Origin: Lepidodermella squamata
Taxonomy: Eukaryota; Gastrotricha
Length of the DNA: 64,000 nt
Assembly (NCBI GenBank): GCA_047495785.1
Contig: JBLDXI010000012.1
Location: 1,178,001-1,242,000 of the forward strand
Reading direction: 5' to 3'
How positions within the stretch are numbered: the stretch's first letter is position 1; every line of letters starts with the position of its first letter. The notes below the pieces were generated by a model. That model was given only the letters and a program-made list of their open reading frames with translations. It had not been told where the DNA came from and made no database searches. The position numbers and the translations under genes are program-made. Shown one piece after another: positions 50,620 to 61,200 of this stretch.

Positions 50620-50625
50620 AATAAA
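50620..50625 (+). terminator. Polyadenylation signal of sHSP 1
   Basis: AATAAA 100 nt after the stop codon. Confidence 0.55.
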
Positions 50626-51297
50626 TCAGAACTTTTCTCTGTATTTCATAATTTCGTGGTGTCCATTCAATCGGTTACACCCCACTAATGACTTCAATGA
50701 ATGACTTCAATATTCCAATCTTCTTAACTGCTCCATACCCAAAGTTTTTAGGCCTTCATTTGATATCAACTAAACGCTTTCCCGGAGGAAAATCACGATT
50801 TCAATTTTACAAGTGGAAAGGTCCCACTTGAAGGTTTAGAATACCAGAGGTGCAAAGCAAATGGACTCAAACTAATGCAAATAGCCATCCCGAATTTAAA
50901 CTCGGGAAAACTACAATAAAACGTGAGCGAAGGGGATAAAACGGAAGAATTTGCTCTTTCTCTATCTAACTCGTACAAATGACAGTGTACCTGAATGGGC
51001 TCGTTCCGTTTTATCACATTTCACTGTGTATTTTTGGGTTGGGCAACGTAGGAGGGCGTAACCAAATTACTCTAACATAGGCTTTTGGCTGATAGTCAAT
51101 ATTCCCTCGGTATCTGAAGTACGGTTGCCGCTCAAACAGAGCTGATAAATCTGTCTCCTAAGGTAGGAATCACAGACCACTGTCTCGCGGTATGTCAATC
51201 GAAATGTATATGAATCAACCCCAGTCTTTATATATACGACTCGCTTCGTTTTATATAACCATTTTCACAAACTTTTACCGGGCACATCGAATAACAT
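50626..51297. other. Intergenic, promoter of the PQQ-propeller gene
   Basis: AT-rich with no exon-like frame. A TATA box lies at 51227-51236. Confidence 0.45.
51227..51236 (+). promoter_or_regulatory. TATA box of the PQQ-propeller gene
   Basis: TTTATATATA about 62-71 nt before the start codon. Confidence 0.5.
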
Positions 51298-52659
51298 ATG
51301 GCTATGAAGTTACTGGCTATCATTTCTTTACTTCTGGCATCGGCTTATGCTGACGCTCCATCGTCCTCATGGAACAACGTAGGGGGTAATCACGCTCACA
51401 CAGGTTATAAAGCCGAGTCATTCGCGGCAAGTAGCGGCGTTGAGCTTAAGCGAAAATTCGACGCGACTCTCGATACGAATGACGTTGAAAACGATCAAAT
51501 CGTAGCCCACGCCGGATGGATTTTTCAAATCGAGGACAAATGGCTGCTTCAAATCTACGATGCGGAGACCGGCCACCGTATTCGCACCCTCCGCTTATTC
51601 AATTCGGAGGCATTATGCGGCCAGCCGATGATAGCGCAACTTCGCGATGAAGTTTCGTTGTTCGTTCGATGCGAATTCTCAGCGACGCAGCGAGATGCCA
51701 ACATCAGTTTGATAAAAGTTAAATTGAACAACAATTCAGGCTGGAATGTGATATCGTTTCAAGGACATACGAATAATTACGCGCCCTCAAACTCCTTCGT
51801 CGATGTGATAAGCTGGAAGAAAGGCTATTGGTACACGGTTGCCGAGTCGAGAAATGTTATTGGGTTTTTCAATACGATGATACCGCAGCCGATAAAAGTT
51901 ACAATTCCGACTGTCGGCGACTCCGTACTTTATGCAGCTGCTTTAAGCGAGGATTATCAACGATTGTTTGTATCCCATGCCTTCTCCCTGACACAGATAG
52001 ACGCGGAAAGTGGGGTTATTCTAGGCACACTGCAATTTCAAGACCCAACCTTGGCGAGCTCAAAAGCAAGATGGTTCGTGCCGGTAGTAACGGGAAATCG
52101 AGCTATTGTCACATCTTTGACCTGCGACGCCGCGGCGTGCGAGATGCAACTACATGGCATTGACATAACAAGAGACGCGAAAATGTCTGTCGCTTGGACT
52201 TACAACTTCGGCCATTCGGATGATTATGTTCATGACAGCTTTGCCACGGATGGATCGTCAATCTACGCTGTGAACTTTGTAACGTCTGGGTTGCTTGTCA
52301 TCGACGTTACCACCGGGAAATTGATCAACACATTCCCTTGTGACAGCCTTGGCAGGGGTGTTAGTGCGCGGCCTTACACTATAGTCACGGATGACTATGT
52401 CTTCTCCGAGGCTTGTAAAGGGCTAACAGTCATGGACAAGAAAACTGGCAAGATAATTGACAAAACGCATGAGCCGGTCGCTGGGCTGTCCTATCATAAG
52501 AATGCTGTATATTTCCGGTATTATGATGAAGAAACTGGTAAGCAAGTAATCAGATCTGTCGCCTTGCAACAAGCTGTTATATCTATGAGCCCGATGACTG
52601 TCGGAAGTTTCGGAATCACGTCTCTATGTGCTGTTTTCGCCGTTTTCAGTGCCTTTTAA
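51298..52659 (+). CDS. Secreted, probably GPI-anchored PQQ-like beta-propeller protein, intronless
   Basis: A single open frame of 453 residues without introns, starting MAMKLLAIISLLLASAYA (signal peptide; the second ATG six bases on is equally good). The mature N-terminus SSSWNNVGGNHAHTGY matches the first blade of PQQ/BamB-like propellers. Later blades show IDAESGVILGTL, IDVTTGKLINTF and MDKKTGKIIDKT, the usual D-x-x-TG-K turn. No dehydrogenase catalytic set is evident, so this is likely a binding scaffold rather than an enzyme. The C-terminus is hydrophobic (VGSFGITSLCAVFAVFSAF), fitting a GPI signal. The lack of introns is unusual here and suggests a retrocopy or past transfer. AATAAA at 52822. 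Confidence 0.75.
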   Translation: MAMKLLAIISLLLASAYADAPSSSWNNVGGNHAHTGYKAESFAASSGVELKRKFDATLDTNDVENDQIVAHAGWIFQIEDKWLLQIYDAETGHRIRTLRLFNSEALCGQPMIAQLRDEVSLFVRCEFSATQRDANISLIKVKLNNNSGWNVISFQGHTNNYAPSNSFVDVISWKKGYWYTVAESRNVIGFFNTMIPQPIKVTIPTVGDSVLYAAALSEDYQRLFVSHAFSLTQIDAESGVILGTLQFQDPTLASSKARWFVPVVTGNRAIVTSLTCDAAACEMQLHGIDITRDAKMSVAWTYNFGHSDDYVHDSFATDGSSIYAVNFVTSGLLVIDVTTGKLINTFPCDSLGRGVSARPYTIVTDDYVFSEACKGLTVMDKKTGKIIDKTHEPVAGLSYHKNAVYFRYYDEETGKQVIRSVALQQAVISMSPMTVGSFGITSLCAVFAVFSAF

Positions 52660-52821
52660 CAGAGCATTCGTTCTATAATTCAATTCCATTGCAAATCGCT
52701 GTTATTGATTTGATTCGCATTTATATTTTTCTCATCTTTCACCTGTATCCAAGAGAGATTCAGTCTTTTGAAATGCTAGTCCAATGCGTTACCTATAATG
52801 TCGACCTATAATGACGGACAC

Positions 52822-52827
52822 AATAAA
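52822..52827 (+). terminator. Polyadenylation signal of the PQQ-propeller gene
   Basis: AATAAA about 160 nt after the stop codon. Confidence 0.4.
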
Positions 52828-52904
52828 ATATATTATTATATTGAACTATGAAATTCTAATCGTTTCAGTTCAAGAATGTTGTTATTCTTTAAAAGTCGCT
52901 CCGA

Positions 52905-53040
52905 AAGTGACTATGACCCCACCGAACGCGGCCGCCTCGAGACCGCAGCTACCGGTGAAGGTCGGTGACCTCGTACGGCCAAGTTTGCGCTCAAGGCCAG
53001 ACCTCGTCATCCCGGTTAGGGTTTGTCGTTAGATGACGTT
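52905..53040. other. GC-rich patch of unknown origin
   Basis: A short GC-rich island inside AT-rich flank, open on the plus strand (LPVKVGDLVRPSLRSRP, then a stop). It carries adjacent NotI and XhoI sites and a nearby AgeI site. The KVGDLV motif recalls the C-terminal part of retroelement integrases but is too short to assign. Confidence 0.3.
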
Positions 53041-53106
53041 GGGGCCAGCTCCTGAAAAATTACCTGTTTTATATATAGCGAATTTCGATTTGTTAAATAT
53101 ACTCAC

Positions 53107-53212
53107 CTATTCTGCAGTCTTCAGAAAGAGCCACGGCTATCAGAATAATACCCAAGGCGCTTCGTACAATTGGGCAAAAAGACATTTCTTGTAGCTGGTC
53201 GTCATTATCCAT
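53107..53212 (-). pseudogene. Decayed first exon of the small membrane protein
   Basis: Aligns by eye to the first exon of the gene at 28675-29049: ATGG-T-ATGA start, GAAATGTCTTTTT, GCCCAATTGTA, ATTATTCTGATAG and GTGGCT are shared. It is 19 nt shorter, including loss of a block coding for LAII, which shifts the frame. No intact second exon follows. It retains the divergent position before lysozyme 2. Confidence 0.7.
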
Positions 53213-53640
53213 TTTGAACGATGGATGCTTTGAGAGTTGAAGATTTTGCAAAGTTCAGACGAGTTATTTATGAAGATTTTATTTAATGAAAAACACCCTC
53301 CCCCGAGCAACAAAACTTTGGGTTTTTTCTGCCATCGTCGTAATCAATGAATTATTGATGTTGCATTCCCAGCATCATAAGTCATAAGTGTGTTTTTTCT
53401 CCCCTGCTTACCTGGAAGGTCGCCTTTTTTCAGGCCAAAGGGTGTGTGTGACCTCAAATATAAGTGACGCCGACTGGTGTTCCAAATTACTTCTCACGGT
53501 TTCTAGAATTACTTCGGAAATTTACTCAGGTGTGCAATAAAGCGGAAAATTACCGTGGTTATCTGAAAGCCGAACTTAATATCGAGTGAATAAAAAGATA
53601 AAAGGAGCTAGGAGTAATTAGGGCCAGACTATAGCCAGAC

Positions 53641-53650
53641 TATATATATT
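53641..53650 (+). promoter_or_regulatory. TATA box of lysozyme 2
   Basis: TATATATATT about 67-76 nt before the start codon, in the duplicated promoter. Confidence 0.5.
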
Positions 53651-53716
53651 ATAATTATAACCAGGTCACGCGCTTATTGTGCGCATTTTTTCTCGCTTAC
53701 CTTCAATTATAAAACC

Positions 53717-54254
53717 ATGATTTCTTCGAAGTTTTGTTTCGTTTTCGCCGCTATTTTTGCGTTAGCAGCGGCGCGTGTCGATGACAAGTGTTTGAAATGC
53801 ATCTGCCAGGTAATTAGACGATACCTAATTGCGGCATATTGTTTACTGAAGCGTTTTTTAAGGTGGAGAGCAACTGTAATGTTAACTTCGGGTGTATAAT
53901 GGACGTCGGCTCGCTGTCTTGCGGTCCATACCAAATCAAGCAAGTCTACCACACCGAATGCAAGGCGAAAGGCGGCGTCGATTCCGACTGGAAAAAGTGC
54001 TCTAATTCAATGGCTTGTTCAGAGAAATGCATCCAAAATTACATGGATCGTTACGCAACTTCCTGCACTGGTGGAAAGGCACCAACTTGTGAGGTATAGC
54101 AAGCATTTTCCTTCTGTAGCTTTGCCGAACTAATTATTGCGTCGTTAATTAGGACTACGCCCGAATTCACAACGGAGGGCCGAAAGGCTGTAAATCAAGC
54201 TCGACAGCTGGTTACTGGAAAAAAGTCAAAGCCTGCCTCGACAAGTCGGGTTAA
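53717..54254 (+). CDS. Invertebrate-type lysozyme 2
   Basis: Three exons (53717-53809, 53863-54093, 54153-54254) give 141 residues with the same intron positions as lysozyme 1. Signal peptide (FCFVFAAIFALAAARV), CICQVESNC with the catalytic Glu, MDVGSLSCGPYQIK with the catalytic Asp, MACSEKCIQNYM and HNGGPKGC are all intact. It differs from lysozyme 1 at scattered positions (for example SNSMAC for TGTMAC, RYATSC for RYGTSC). It should be an active secreted muramidase. It sits between the PQQ-propeller and sHSP 2, inside the duplicated block. AATAAA occurs at 54375. Confidence 0.93.
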
Positions 54255-54618
54255 GCTCTTGATGCTCTTGAAGTTCCTATAAACAATATTGCTATATATT
54301 ATTGATGACCATGTATTGCTCTAATTGCTATTATTTCGCTTGCTCTTTACGCGCACAACCGATTATTTTCACATAATAAAATAGCTTCGTGACGAGGAGG
54401 CGAACCTGGACCCTATTAGTCTGTTAGACCACCAAGACTGTAACTGAAATTCAATCATCGGACTGAGTCATAGCATGCAATTTTTACGCAACATCTCTTG
54501 TTTTACTGTCTCGAGAAAAACTGCGAATAGCACAAGAGTATCACATCGAATGGTATCACAATTTTTCTCAAGCAAAGTTCTTTAACATTGCGCATAATTG
54601 CTTCTCGTTAGATTTCAT
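54255..54618. other. Intergenic between convergent lysozyme 2 and sHSP 2
   Basis: Contains the AATAAA at 54375 and a tRNA-like box A/box B pair on the minus strand near 54385-54445 without a foldable acceptor stem. No gene is seen. Confidence 0.45.
54375..54380 (+). terminator. Polyadenylation signal of lysozyme 2
   Basis: AATAAA 121 nt after the stop codon. Confidence 0.5.
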
Positions 54619-55907
54619 TTAAGCGGTCTTGACGGTGACGGGCTTGACATCGTAGGAACGGCGGTTGATGGCGTTGATGCCGCCGAAGGCCTGGACGGCG
54701 GCGTTGAAGCCTCCGAAGGCGGGCAGCTTGTTGTACAGCTCGGACATGGTCGGGCACTTGGCGATCTCCTCGGTGGTCATCTTCGGCAGCTGGCACTCGA
54801 CGACGAGGTGGCCCTCCTGGGTCAGGCACGACTTGAGCTCAACCTTGGTCAGGTCGATCTTGGCAAGGGTCTGAAATTGAGACGAATTTAGGGATATTAG
54901 TTAGAGGAGCTAAGAAATCTCACCTCGGGCAGGACGAACTTGCGCGAGTACTTGCGGGCGACGGTGTGCTCCTTGCCGTCCTTGGCCTCGTGGGCAGCCT
55001 CGACGACGACGGCGCGCTCGGCCTTGTTCAGGGTGACGGTGACTTCCTCAGGCTTGAAGCCCTTGAGCTCGAAGCACAGGTACAGCTGGCGGTTGCCCTC
55101 GACGTCGATCATGCGGATCGGGTGGGTCAGGGTGTAGAGCTCGACCTCGGAGGACGGGCGGAAGGCGATGTTGTACAGCTTGTTGTCAGCCGACAGGCTG
55201 TTCGACCAGGTGTTGGCGCCGAAGGTGGTCGGGTAGTTGAGGCCACCGAAGCGCTCGAACGAGCCGGTCCAGTTGTTGGCGAGGCGGGCACCACCGAAGC
55301 GCGACTCGGCGACGCGGGCGGCGATGACGTAGCACTGCTTGGCGCAGACGTCGGCGAAGAGCTCGGCGCCGATGCGGGCGGCGAACTCGGCGGTGTAGAT
55401 GGCACCCAGGCGCTGGGCGATGATGGCACCCAGTTCGGCGCCGTGCTCGGCTCCGAAGGTGTAGCACCAGCGGGCGCACTGCTCGACCGGCCAGCCGTTG
55501 ACGAGCTTGACGGCGAGCTCGGCACCCAGCTTGGCGCACATCTCGGCTCCCCACTGGGCGCCGATGCGGACGGCCACCTCCTGGCCGACGAAGGTGTTGA
55601 GGCGGGCGGCGACGATGGCGGCCAGCTGGGCACCGCACTCGGCACCGAAGACGCGGCCGGTCTCGGCTCCGCACTCGATCGGCGAGGCGAAGGTGTTGTA
55701 GGCGATCGGGGACGAGGCGAAGGCATTGACGTTGTGGATGCCAGCAGCAGCGGCGAACGGGGTCGGGACGGCGGCGTTGATGAGGCTGCGCTCAACAGAC
55801 GACGGCGAGTAGATGTCGACCTTGTTGCGGAGCAGGCTCTCGACGTTCATCGGGCTGGTGTAGCCAGCGGCGAAGGTCGAGGGGATCGAGGTGTATGAGC
55901 AAGCCAT
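54619..55907 (-). CDS. Alpha-crystallin (small heat-shock) protein with Gly-Ala array, copy 2
   Basis: Two exons (54924-55907 and 54619-54870) give 411 residues. The alpha-crystallin domain (FELKGFKPEEVTVTLN, EAAHEAKDGKEH, ARKYSRKFVLPE) is nearly identical to copy 1, with the intron at the same place after LPE and the shared end KPVTVKTA. The N-terminal Gly/Ala array is present but distinct: GAECGAQLAAIVAARL, GAQWGAEMCAKLGAEL, GAEHGAELGAIIAQRL, GAELFADVC. It contains several cysteines that copy 1 lacks almost entirely, so disulfide cross-linking is possible. The GLFG/Asn-rich region of copy 1 is absent. The core has been conserved while the assembly domain diverged. Opposite strand from copy 1, with strongly C-ending codons. 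Confidence 0.85.
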
Positions 55908-56504
55908 TTTAGAGTTTGAAGAGGATCAAAACACGAACGAAAATGAAAGCGAGAAGATTGCTGTGAGCTTTAAATTGCAAAAGCAGGTGATGATCGTAGC
56001 TAATCAGCAGAACGCCTTATATAAGCCAAAATTCGAATAAGGCACGCGACGTACACAATCAAAAATTGCTCGTGTGCTTCTATTGGTCACACGATCCGAT
56101 TTCATTGTGACACGAATAAACCTACTGGCAACTGGCCATCAAAAGCTCCTAAAATAATGAGAGTTGGATACTCGCAAAAACTCTAATCCCTTTTAACCTT
56201 TGTGGTCGAGGAAGGTCGATAAGATGCGAAGTGATCTGAAATGAAAGTGAGAAAAATATTATACATTGAACAAAAGTTGGTTCAGTATAGATTGCTAGTA
56301 AGCTAACAAATAATATTTCCATGAAGATCAATCCCTCATTATTTCGGCATCCACGGCCAGTTGTGCGGTGTGCGGCAGAATAGTAATCCTGATGTGTCTG
56401 AAAGGATAGACGAAGTCACAGAATAATGCTACCTTATTTCCTGAATTCTTTAATTTTTATTTCGAAAATGAAAAGGTCGAAAATAAATTATCGAATGTTA
56501 TCAA
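55908..56504. other. Upstream flank of sHSP 2, no gene seen
   Basis: Between sHSP 2 (minus) and the 3' end of basic protein 2 (minus). It contains the sHSP 2 TATA box at 56016-56025. Confidence 0.5.
56016..56025 (-). promoter_or_regulatory. TATA box of sHSP 2
   Basis: Palindromic CTTATATAAG about 109-118 nt upstream of the start, next to a TTCGAA. Confidence 0.5.
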
Positions 56505-57075
56505 TTATTTGCTGGGAGCAGCACCGGTTTCGACGGCAACCGAGTAGGAGAAGTTGTTGGAGGCCGAGTAGCTGCCGCTCTTGCTGCCCTTGCGACCCTT
56601 GCCGTGCTTGCCACCAAACTTCTTGCCGCCGAACTTCTTGCCACCGTGGCGCTTGTTGCCGCCCTTCTTGTTGTAGCCGCCGAAGGAGCCCGATCGCGAG
56701 TACGAGCCGGACATGGATCCGCGCTTGTGCACGCGCATGAACTTCTTGGTGGAGACCTTGCGGGTGTGCTTGTTCGTGCGGGCCGACACCGACGCGGACA
56801 CGGACTTGGAGAACGAGGCACGGCGGTGCTTGCGCCCAGCGACGAAGGCCTTCTTGGCCGGGCGTTTCTTCATCGCGTGCTTCTTCGGCTGCCGGTTGTA
56901 CGACACGCTGATGGAGACGCTCTTCGAAACACTTTTGCCCTTATTTCCGCGGCCAGCCTCAACCTCGGAGAGAGCTGGTATAGATATAAACAAAAATTCA
57001 CTTCATTAGGTCGAAATTTTCCCAGTTACCAAAAGCCATAAGGACGACAGCAGCTAAAGCGAAAACAGCACGCAT
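56505..57075 (-). CDS. Secreted basic Ser/Lys/Gly/His-rich protein, copy 2
   Basis: Two exons (57030-57075 and 56505-56974) give 171 residues. The signal peptide MRAVFALAAVVLMAFA differs from copy 1, whereas the mature chain is almost the same. It keeps the SKSVSISVSY and SKSVSASVSA repeats, the KKHAMKKRPAKK and NKHTRKVSTKK basic stretches, SGSYSRSGSFGGY, a GGKK repeat region that is one unit shorter, and SGSYSASNNFSYSV. The exon-2 DNA is near-identical to copy 1 while introns and flanks are not, which points to gene conversion or strong constraint. No cysteines and no known family. It lies next to sHSP 2, as copy 1 lies next to sHSP 1. Confidence 0.75.
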
Positions 57076-57147
57076 TTTGATTTTTTGGAGAGAAGAACCA
57101 AGAATAATCAGCGAATGTAATCAGATGCTGTTTTCTGTAATCATTCG

Positions 57148-57157
57148 GATATATAAA
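57148..57157 (-). promoter_or_regulatory. TATA box of basic protein copy 2
   Basis: TTTATATATC on the minus strand, about 73-82 nt upstream of the start. Confidence 0.5.
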
Positions 57158-58294
57158 CCCTGTGATGGTCAATAATCGAGGCGTAGCAATTAATTGAATC
57201 CATCACTTATGTGTTGCAAAAATTATATTCTAATTGGAATCTCCCTCGAACCGAATCAAATTATGGCTTATGGATTCTCATTCGAAAATTTCTCTGAATC
57301 TGTCGTCTCAGTAGAGCCATGAAAACGCCTGCGGATCTCCTAATCCTAGGGTGAATAAAACTATCAATTCACCATGTATACTTGGCATTTCACATTGCTG
57401 AATCATCAGCATTCGATTGAGCTCCAAGCCTTGTACTATTAAGGGTCAAGTGATGACACCTGTAACGTCTTCATCTGTCCATAAAACAATCTCACTTCGT
57501 AGAAACCGATTTTATTCTTTCCTTTCCAGCTTTCATAAGCACATCATTTTCCACTCGTATTCGCTCAAAAGCGTGTACTGAAAAAAAGCAACGACGATTA
57601 CAAGACGAACATGTCGATAAACAGAGACTTTTTCAGGTCAACAAAAAACTCGTGCGATATTTTCTCTTTTTTCATAATATGTTGAAATAATAAGATAGAT
57701 TTTCTGCTTTTTCGTAACCAATTTTCTTACACCAGAAATCTACAGCAAAAAGCGCATCGCTGTCAACAAGAAGACGCAGAGAGATAAAGACAGACAATTT
57801 TTATTTCGAACTTATCGCAATTTTATAATAAGAATAATTTTCCCCGAATATTTACACAGAGAAGCAAGAAGAACTCGCAGTGCAAGAGAGAGAGAGAGAG
57901 AGAACAATCTATTTATTTATGGAATAAAAACGAAATAACATCACGCGAGTGATCGAGAAAACCGAAATTTATTACTGGCTGTTCTTAAAAAAAATTCACC
58001 GTGTCGCTTTCGGCTGATTTTTCATCCACGTGAAGTATTGAAATTTACAATATCATCAAATATCAATCTGTTCACTAGTTGCTATTCGTCACTCGGCCGA
58101 TTTTTAAACAGGTAGTGTACATAATTTTTTGCAGAAAAAAACTGAAGAGGAGACACCATACTGTGAAAATATCGATTTTTAAGAACAGCAGAAAGATTCG
58201 AATTTGTTTTGTTTTGAATATTTCTATGAGGAAAGGGCGGAGTTATTTTTTCCAAAAATTTTCAAGGAGGAATTTCGAAAAAAAACCCGACATT
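57158..58294. other. Intergenic, no gene seen
   Basis: AT-rich flank with an (AG)n run at 57885-57903. No exon-like frame. Confidence 0.5.
57885..57903. repeat. (AG)n microsatellite
   Basis: Uninterrupted AG run downstream of the RanBP3-like gene. Confidence 0.8.
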
Positions 58295-61200
58295 TTATTC
58301 AGCTGTTCCTTTTTCTTCGCTTAAAACACGGGGTCGTTTCAAATCTTGGTCTTTTTTCGCGTCCGAAGACGGCGGCGCCCCTGACGCCGAGTGAGACGAT
58401 AGCGAGTCGTCCAGCGAGCCGTCGCCCTCGCTGCCCTCCGAGCCTTCATCCTCGTCCTCGATCGAGCCGCGCGAGTTCGAATTCGAGTTATTGCTATCCT
58501 CCGCGTTTTTCATCCGAGGCAACACCGTCATGGCCCGTTTCGCCTTACGGTCATGCCCGCTGTCTTCATCGTCCTCCGAGCCGTCGCTGTGCTGCACGCC
58601 GAACGTACACGCCGAGCCGCGCCGCACCGCCCCGCTCACCGTCCGCATTTGCTGCTGAACAGGCTGCTGCTCCTGCGTTGAGTTGCTGATGTCCTCCCGG
58701 CTGTTCCGAACCGCCGAGTCGGAGCAACCCGGCTGCCGGGCGTGTTTGCTCGACCGGGCGCCCTCAGCCGCGCGCCACTCTTCGTGTTGAGCTTGAGCTG
58801 GATTGCCCTCCTCCGCCTCCACGTCGCCGACTAGCCTGTTCAGGTAGTGGAATAGGTGCATGGCTTCGGTGGGCGTGGTCGATGTGAGCAAGAATACGCG
58901 CATCGCGCCCGTCTCCACCTCGGACGCCGTCACGTGGATGCCGCGGGCTGACACCTGTTTCAGGCGCATGCCGGCGAAGATGGGCGAGTTCATGAGCAGG
59001 CGGAAGATGCCTTGTTGGCGCATGACGATGCGACACTTCTGCGTTGTCCGGTCGCGGTTGATTTTCACGAGACCGCGGCCGCGCTCGAGCCACGTGTTCT
59101 TTTGACTGTCGAAAACGTGGAGCTTGCATGTTGCCTGAAAAAAAGTAAAAAAATATAGCGATTTTTCAAATTAAAGCTAAATGCATTTTAAATTATTCTT
59201 CATGATTTCACGGAAGAAAAGCTGGAAATTTTGGTATATTATTTACTTCAGTGGGATTTTTACGCATTTTGACAAGTTACCAAGTTCATCAGCATTTAGA
59301 TGGCAATTAAAACATAAAGTACTCTCAAAACATAAGCCGGGAAATCGCCAACCGATACAGATGAATGATGCTGATGAATAACCGAAGGATGTGTTCGCAT
59401 TTTTTTAATGTACTGTTATTAGCCTCATTTTTATTGAGCCTGCCAAATATTTCATCAATCCAAGTTGCCATAACCATATTTTGTGCCAACATTTAAGACT
59501 GCTTCGAAATTGGACAGTAAAAACGGCTTTGAGATCTTCTACGCAATACCGGGGGTTGATTCCGAGGGCTAAATCGGCGAATCAACCGACCCCTCTAGTA
59601 TCGAAATTTTTAACTTACTTCTCTATTTTGTAAAACTGATCAGTGATCGGATATATTGATCATTTATTTTGATCAAACATTAACAAAATCGGCCATTTTT
59701 ACTATGATAAAAACAACACGTGATCAATTTCTACTTTTTCTGCCTCTAATAAGCGATGACTACTAACGGGGGAGTGCTGATTGCAGGGTTGAAGTTATTG
59801 AGGGAGCAATGTGTAAATTACGACAGCAACCTCGGGAAACGTTTGGGGAGGGCGAGATAGAGTTCCCCTCCTTGACGGCCAGGAGGGGAATTGACGCCCT
59901 CTACTCAAGCTGAGCTGTCAAAGCAAACAAATCAATCCATATTTTCTCGTGTCCCATATATTGCTGGCAATTGCCTTGGGGTTAAGACTTTCAGATAATG
60001 TAACTTTAGAGACTTTAGAGACGCCTTGTATCCCATTTTAATCACAGCCTAACGCCTTTAAACTATATTAATGGCTTGGTATTATTGAGCCCAGTGTAAT
60101 CATATAAATTCAAGATTCTAGTAGAATCTGGTTTAATTAGCTTAAATCGATCTAAATAAACGTTCACCTAATTGTGATCGCTTCAATTTTCAAGGCCCAG
60201 GGCAATGAAGATGAAGAAATTTTGTCAAGTGATAGCTTCAGTATGTATCTAAAAATGTAACAAAACTGTTGACCTCGTTCCAGCTATTTGTTTGAAATGT
60301 TGACTTCGATTTTCTAGCTGAAAATCATGGAAGTTTTCCAAACAATATATTTAAAAACTCGCAATTCGATCAAATTTTTTGCTAAAGATATAGCCACTGC
60401 TTTCAAGATGAACAAGATAATAAGCATAGAGCACATCAATAACTGGGACCAATGATTCAAAAAATAAAATTTGCGAAAATGACACGTGGTCAGACTGTCT
60501 ACAATTGCGGGTAATTTCATTAGTGACATATCGTCCGTAGGGAAATTAAAAAGTCAATTTTAATTCAATTACGCCTTAGGAAAATCTGGCAGTGACAATT
60601 TATCAGCGACAAATGAGCAAAGAACAATTCATCACTTTTACATGAACAATTTTTGAATCTAATTTGCCTTGTTTTGATACGTCGGTACTTGATTTGAAGT
60701 ATAAAGCATAGATAAACTGCCGAAAACTGCCTATTACTATGATGAAATCTCGCAGTTGACGTCTTAAAACCGAATGCCGGAGCAGAAATAAAAAAGACAT
60801 GGAAAAAGCTCAATTTCAGTCCGGAAATTATGTTTACAAATAATTTTGTCTCCGGTTTTTAAGTGCTCGAACGGTTGAAGATTATGCTTTTTGTATCAAA
60901 TTCATATTTTTCACTATACCTAGTTCAAAACCCTGCACCATTCATATTTTTTGAAAGAAGCCAGTTCCGTTAATCAGTAATTTTCATCTCGAAATCCTCT
61001 TCTCTACATTTTCTAAAATTAATGCCTGAAATTCCTATTTTAAATTTTCCGAAATTCGAAAGTTCAACATACATGGAATAAAGTGTCTTCATTTTCTTCG
61101 CCGGTTTCCAACGATGCAACAGGTGGCGGCAGGCGATTGATATTGAAAACGTTCAGATTCTCCGGAGTTTGGAAAACCGATTTTTCAACTGAAGGACTTG

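Noticed and set aside
52930-52960. Adjacent NotI, XhoI and AgeI sites suggesting a cloning polylinker
   Set aside because: Flanks continue as native-looking AT-rich sequence and the open frame extends beyond the sites; kept only as a low-score finding.
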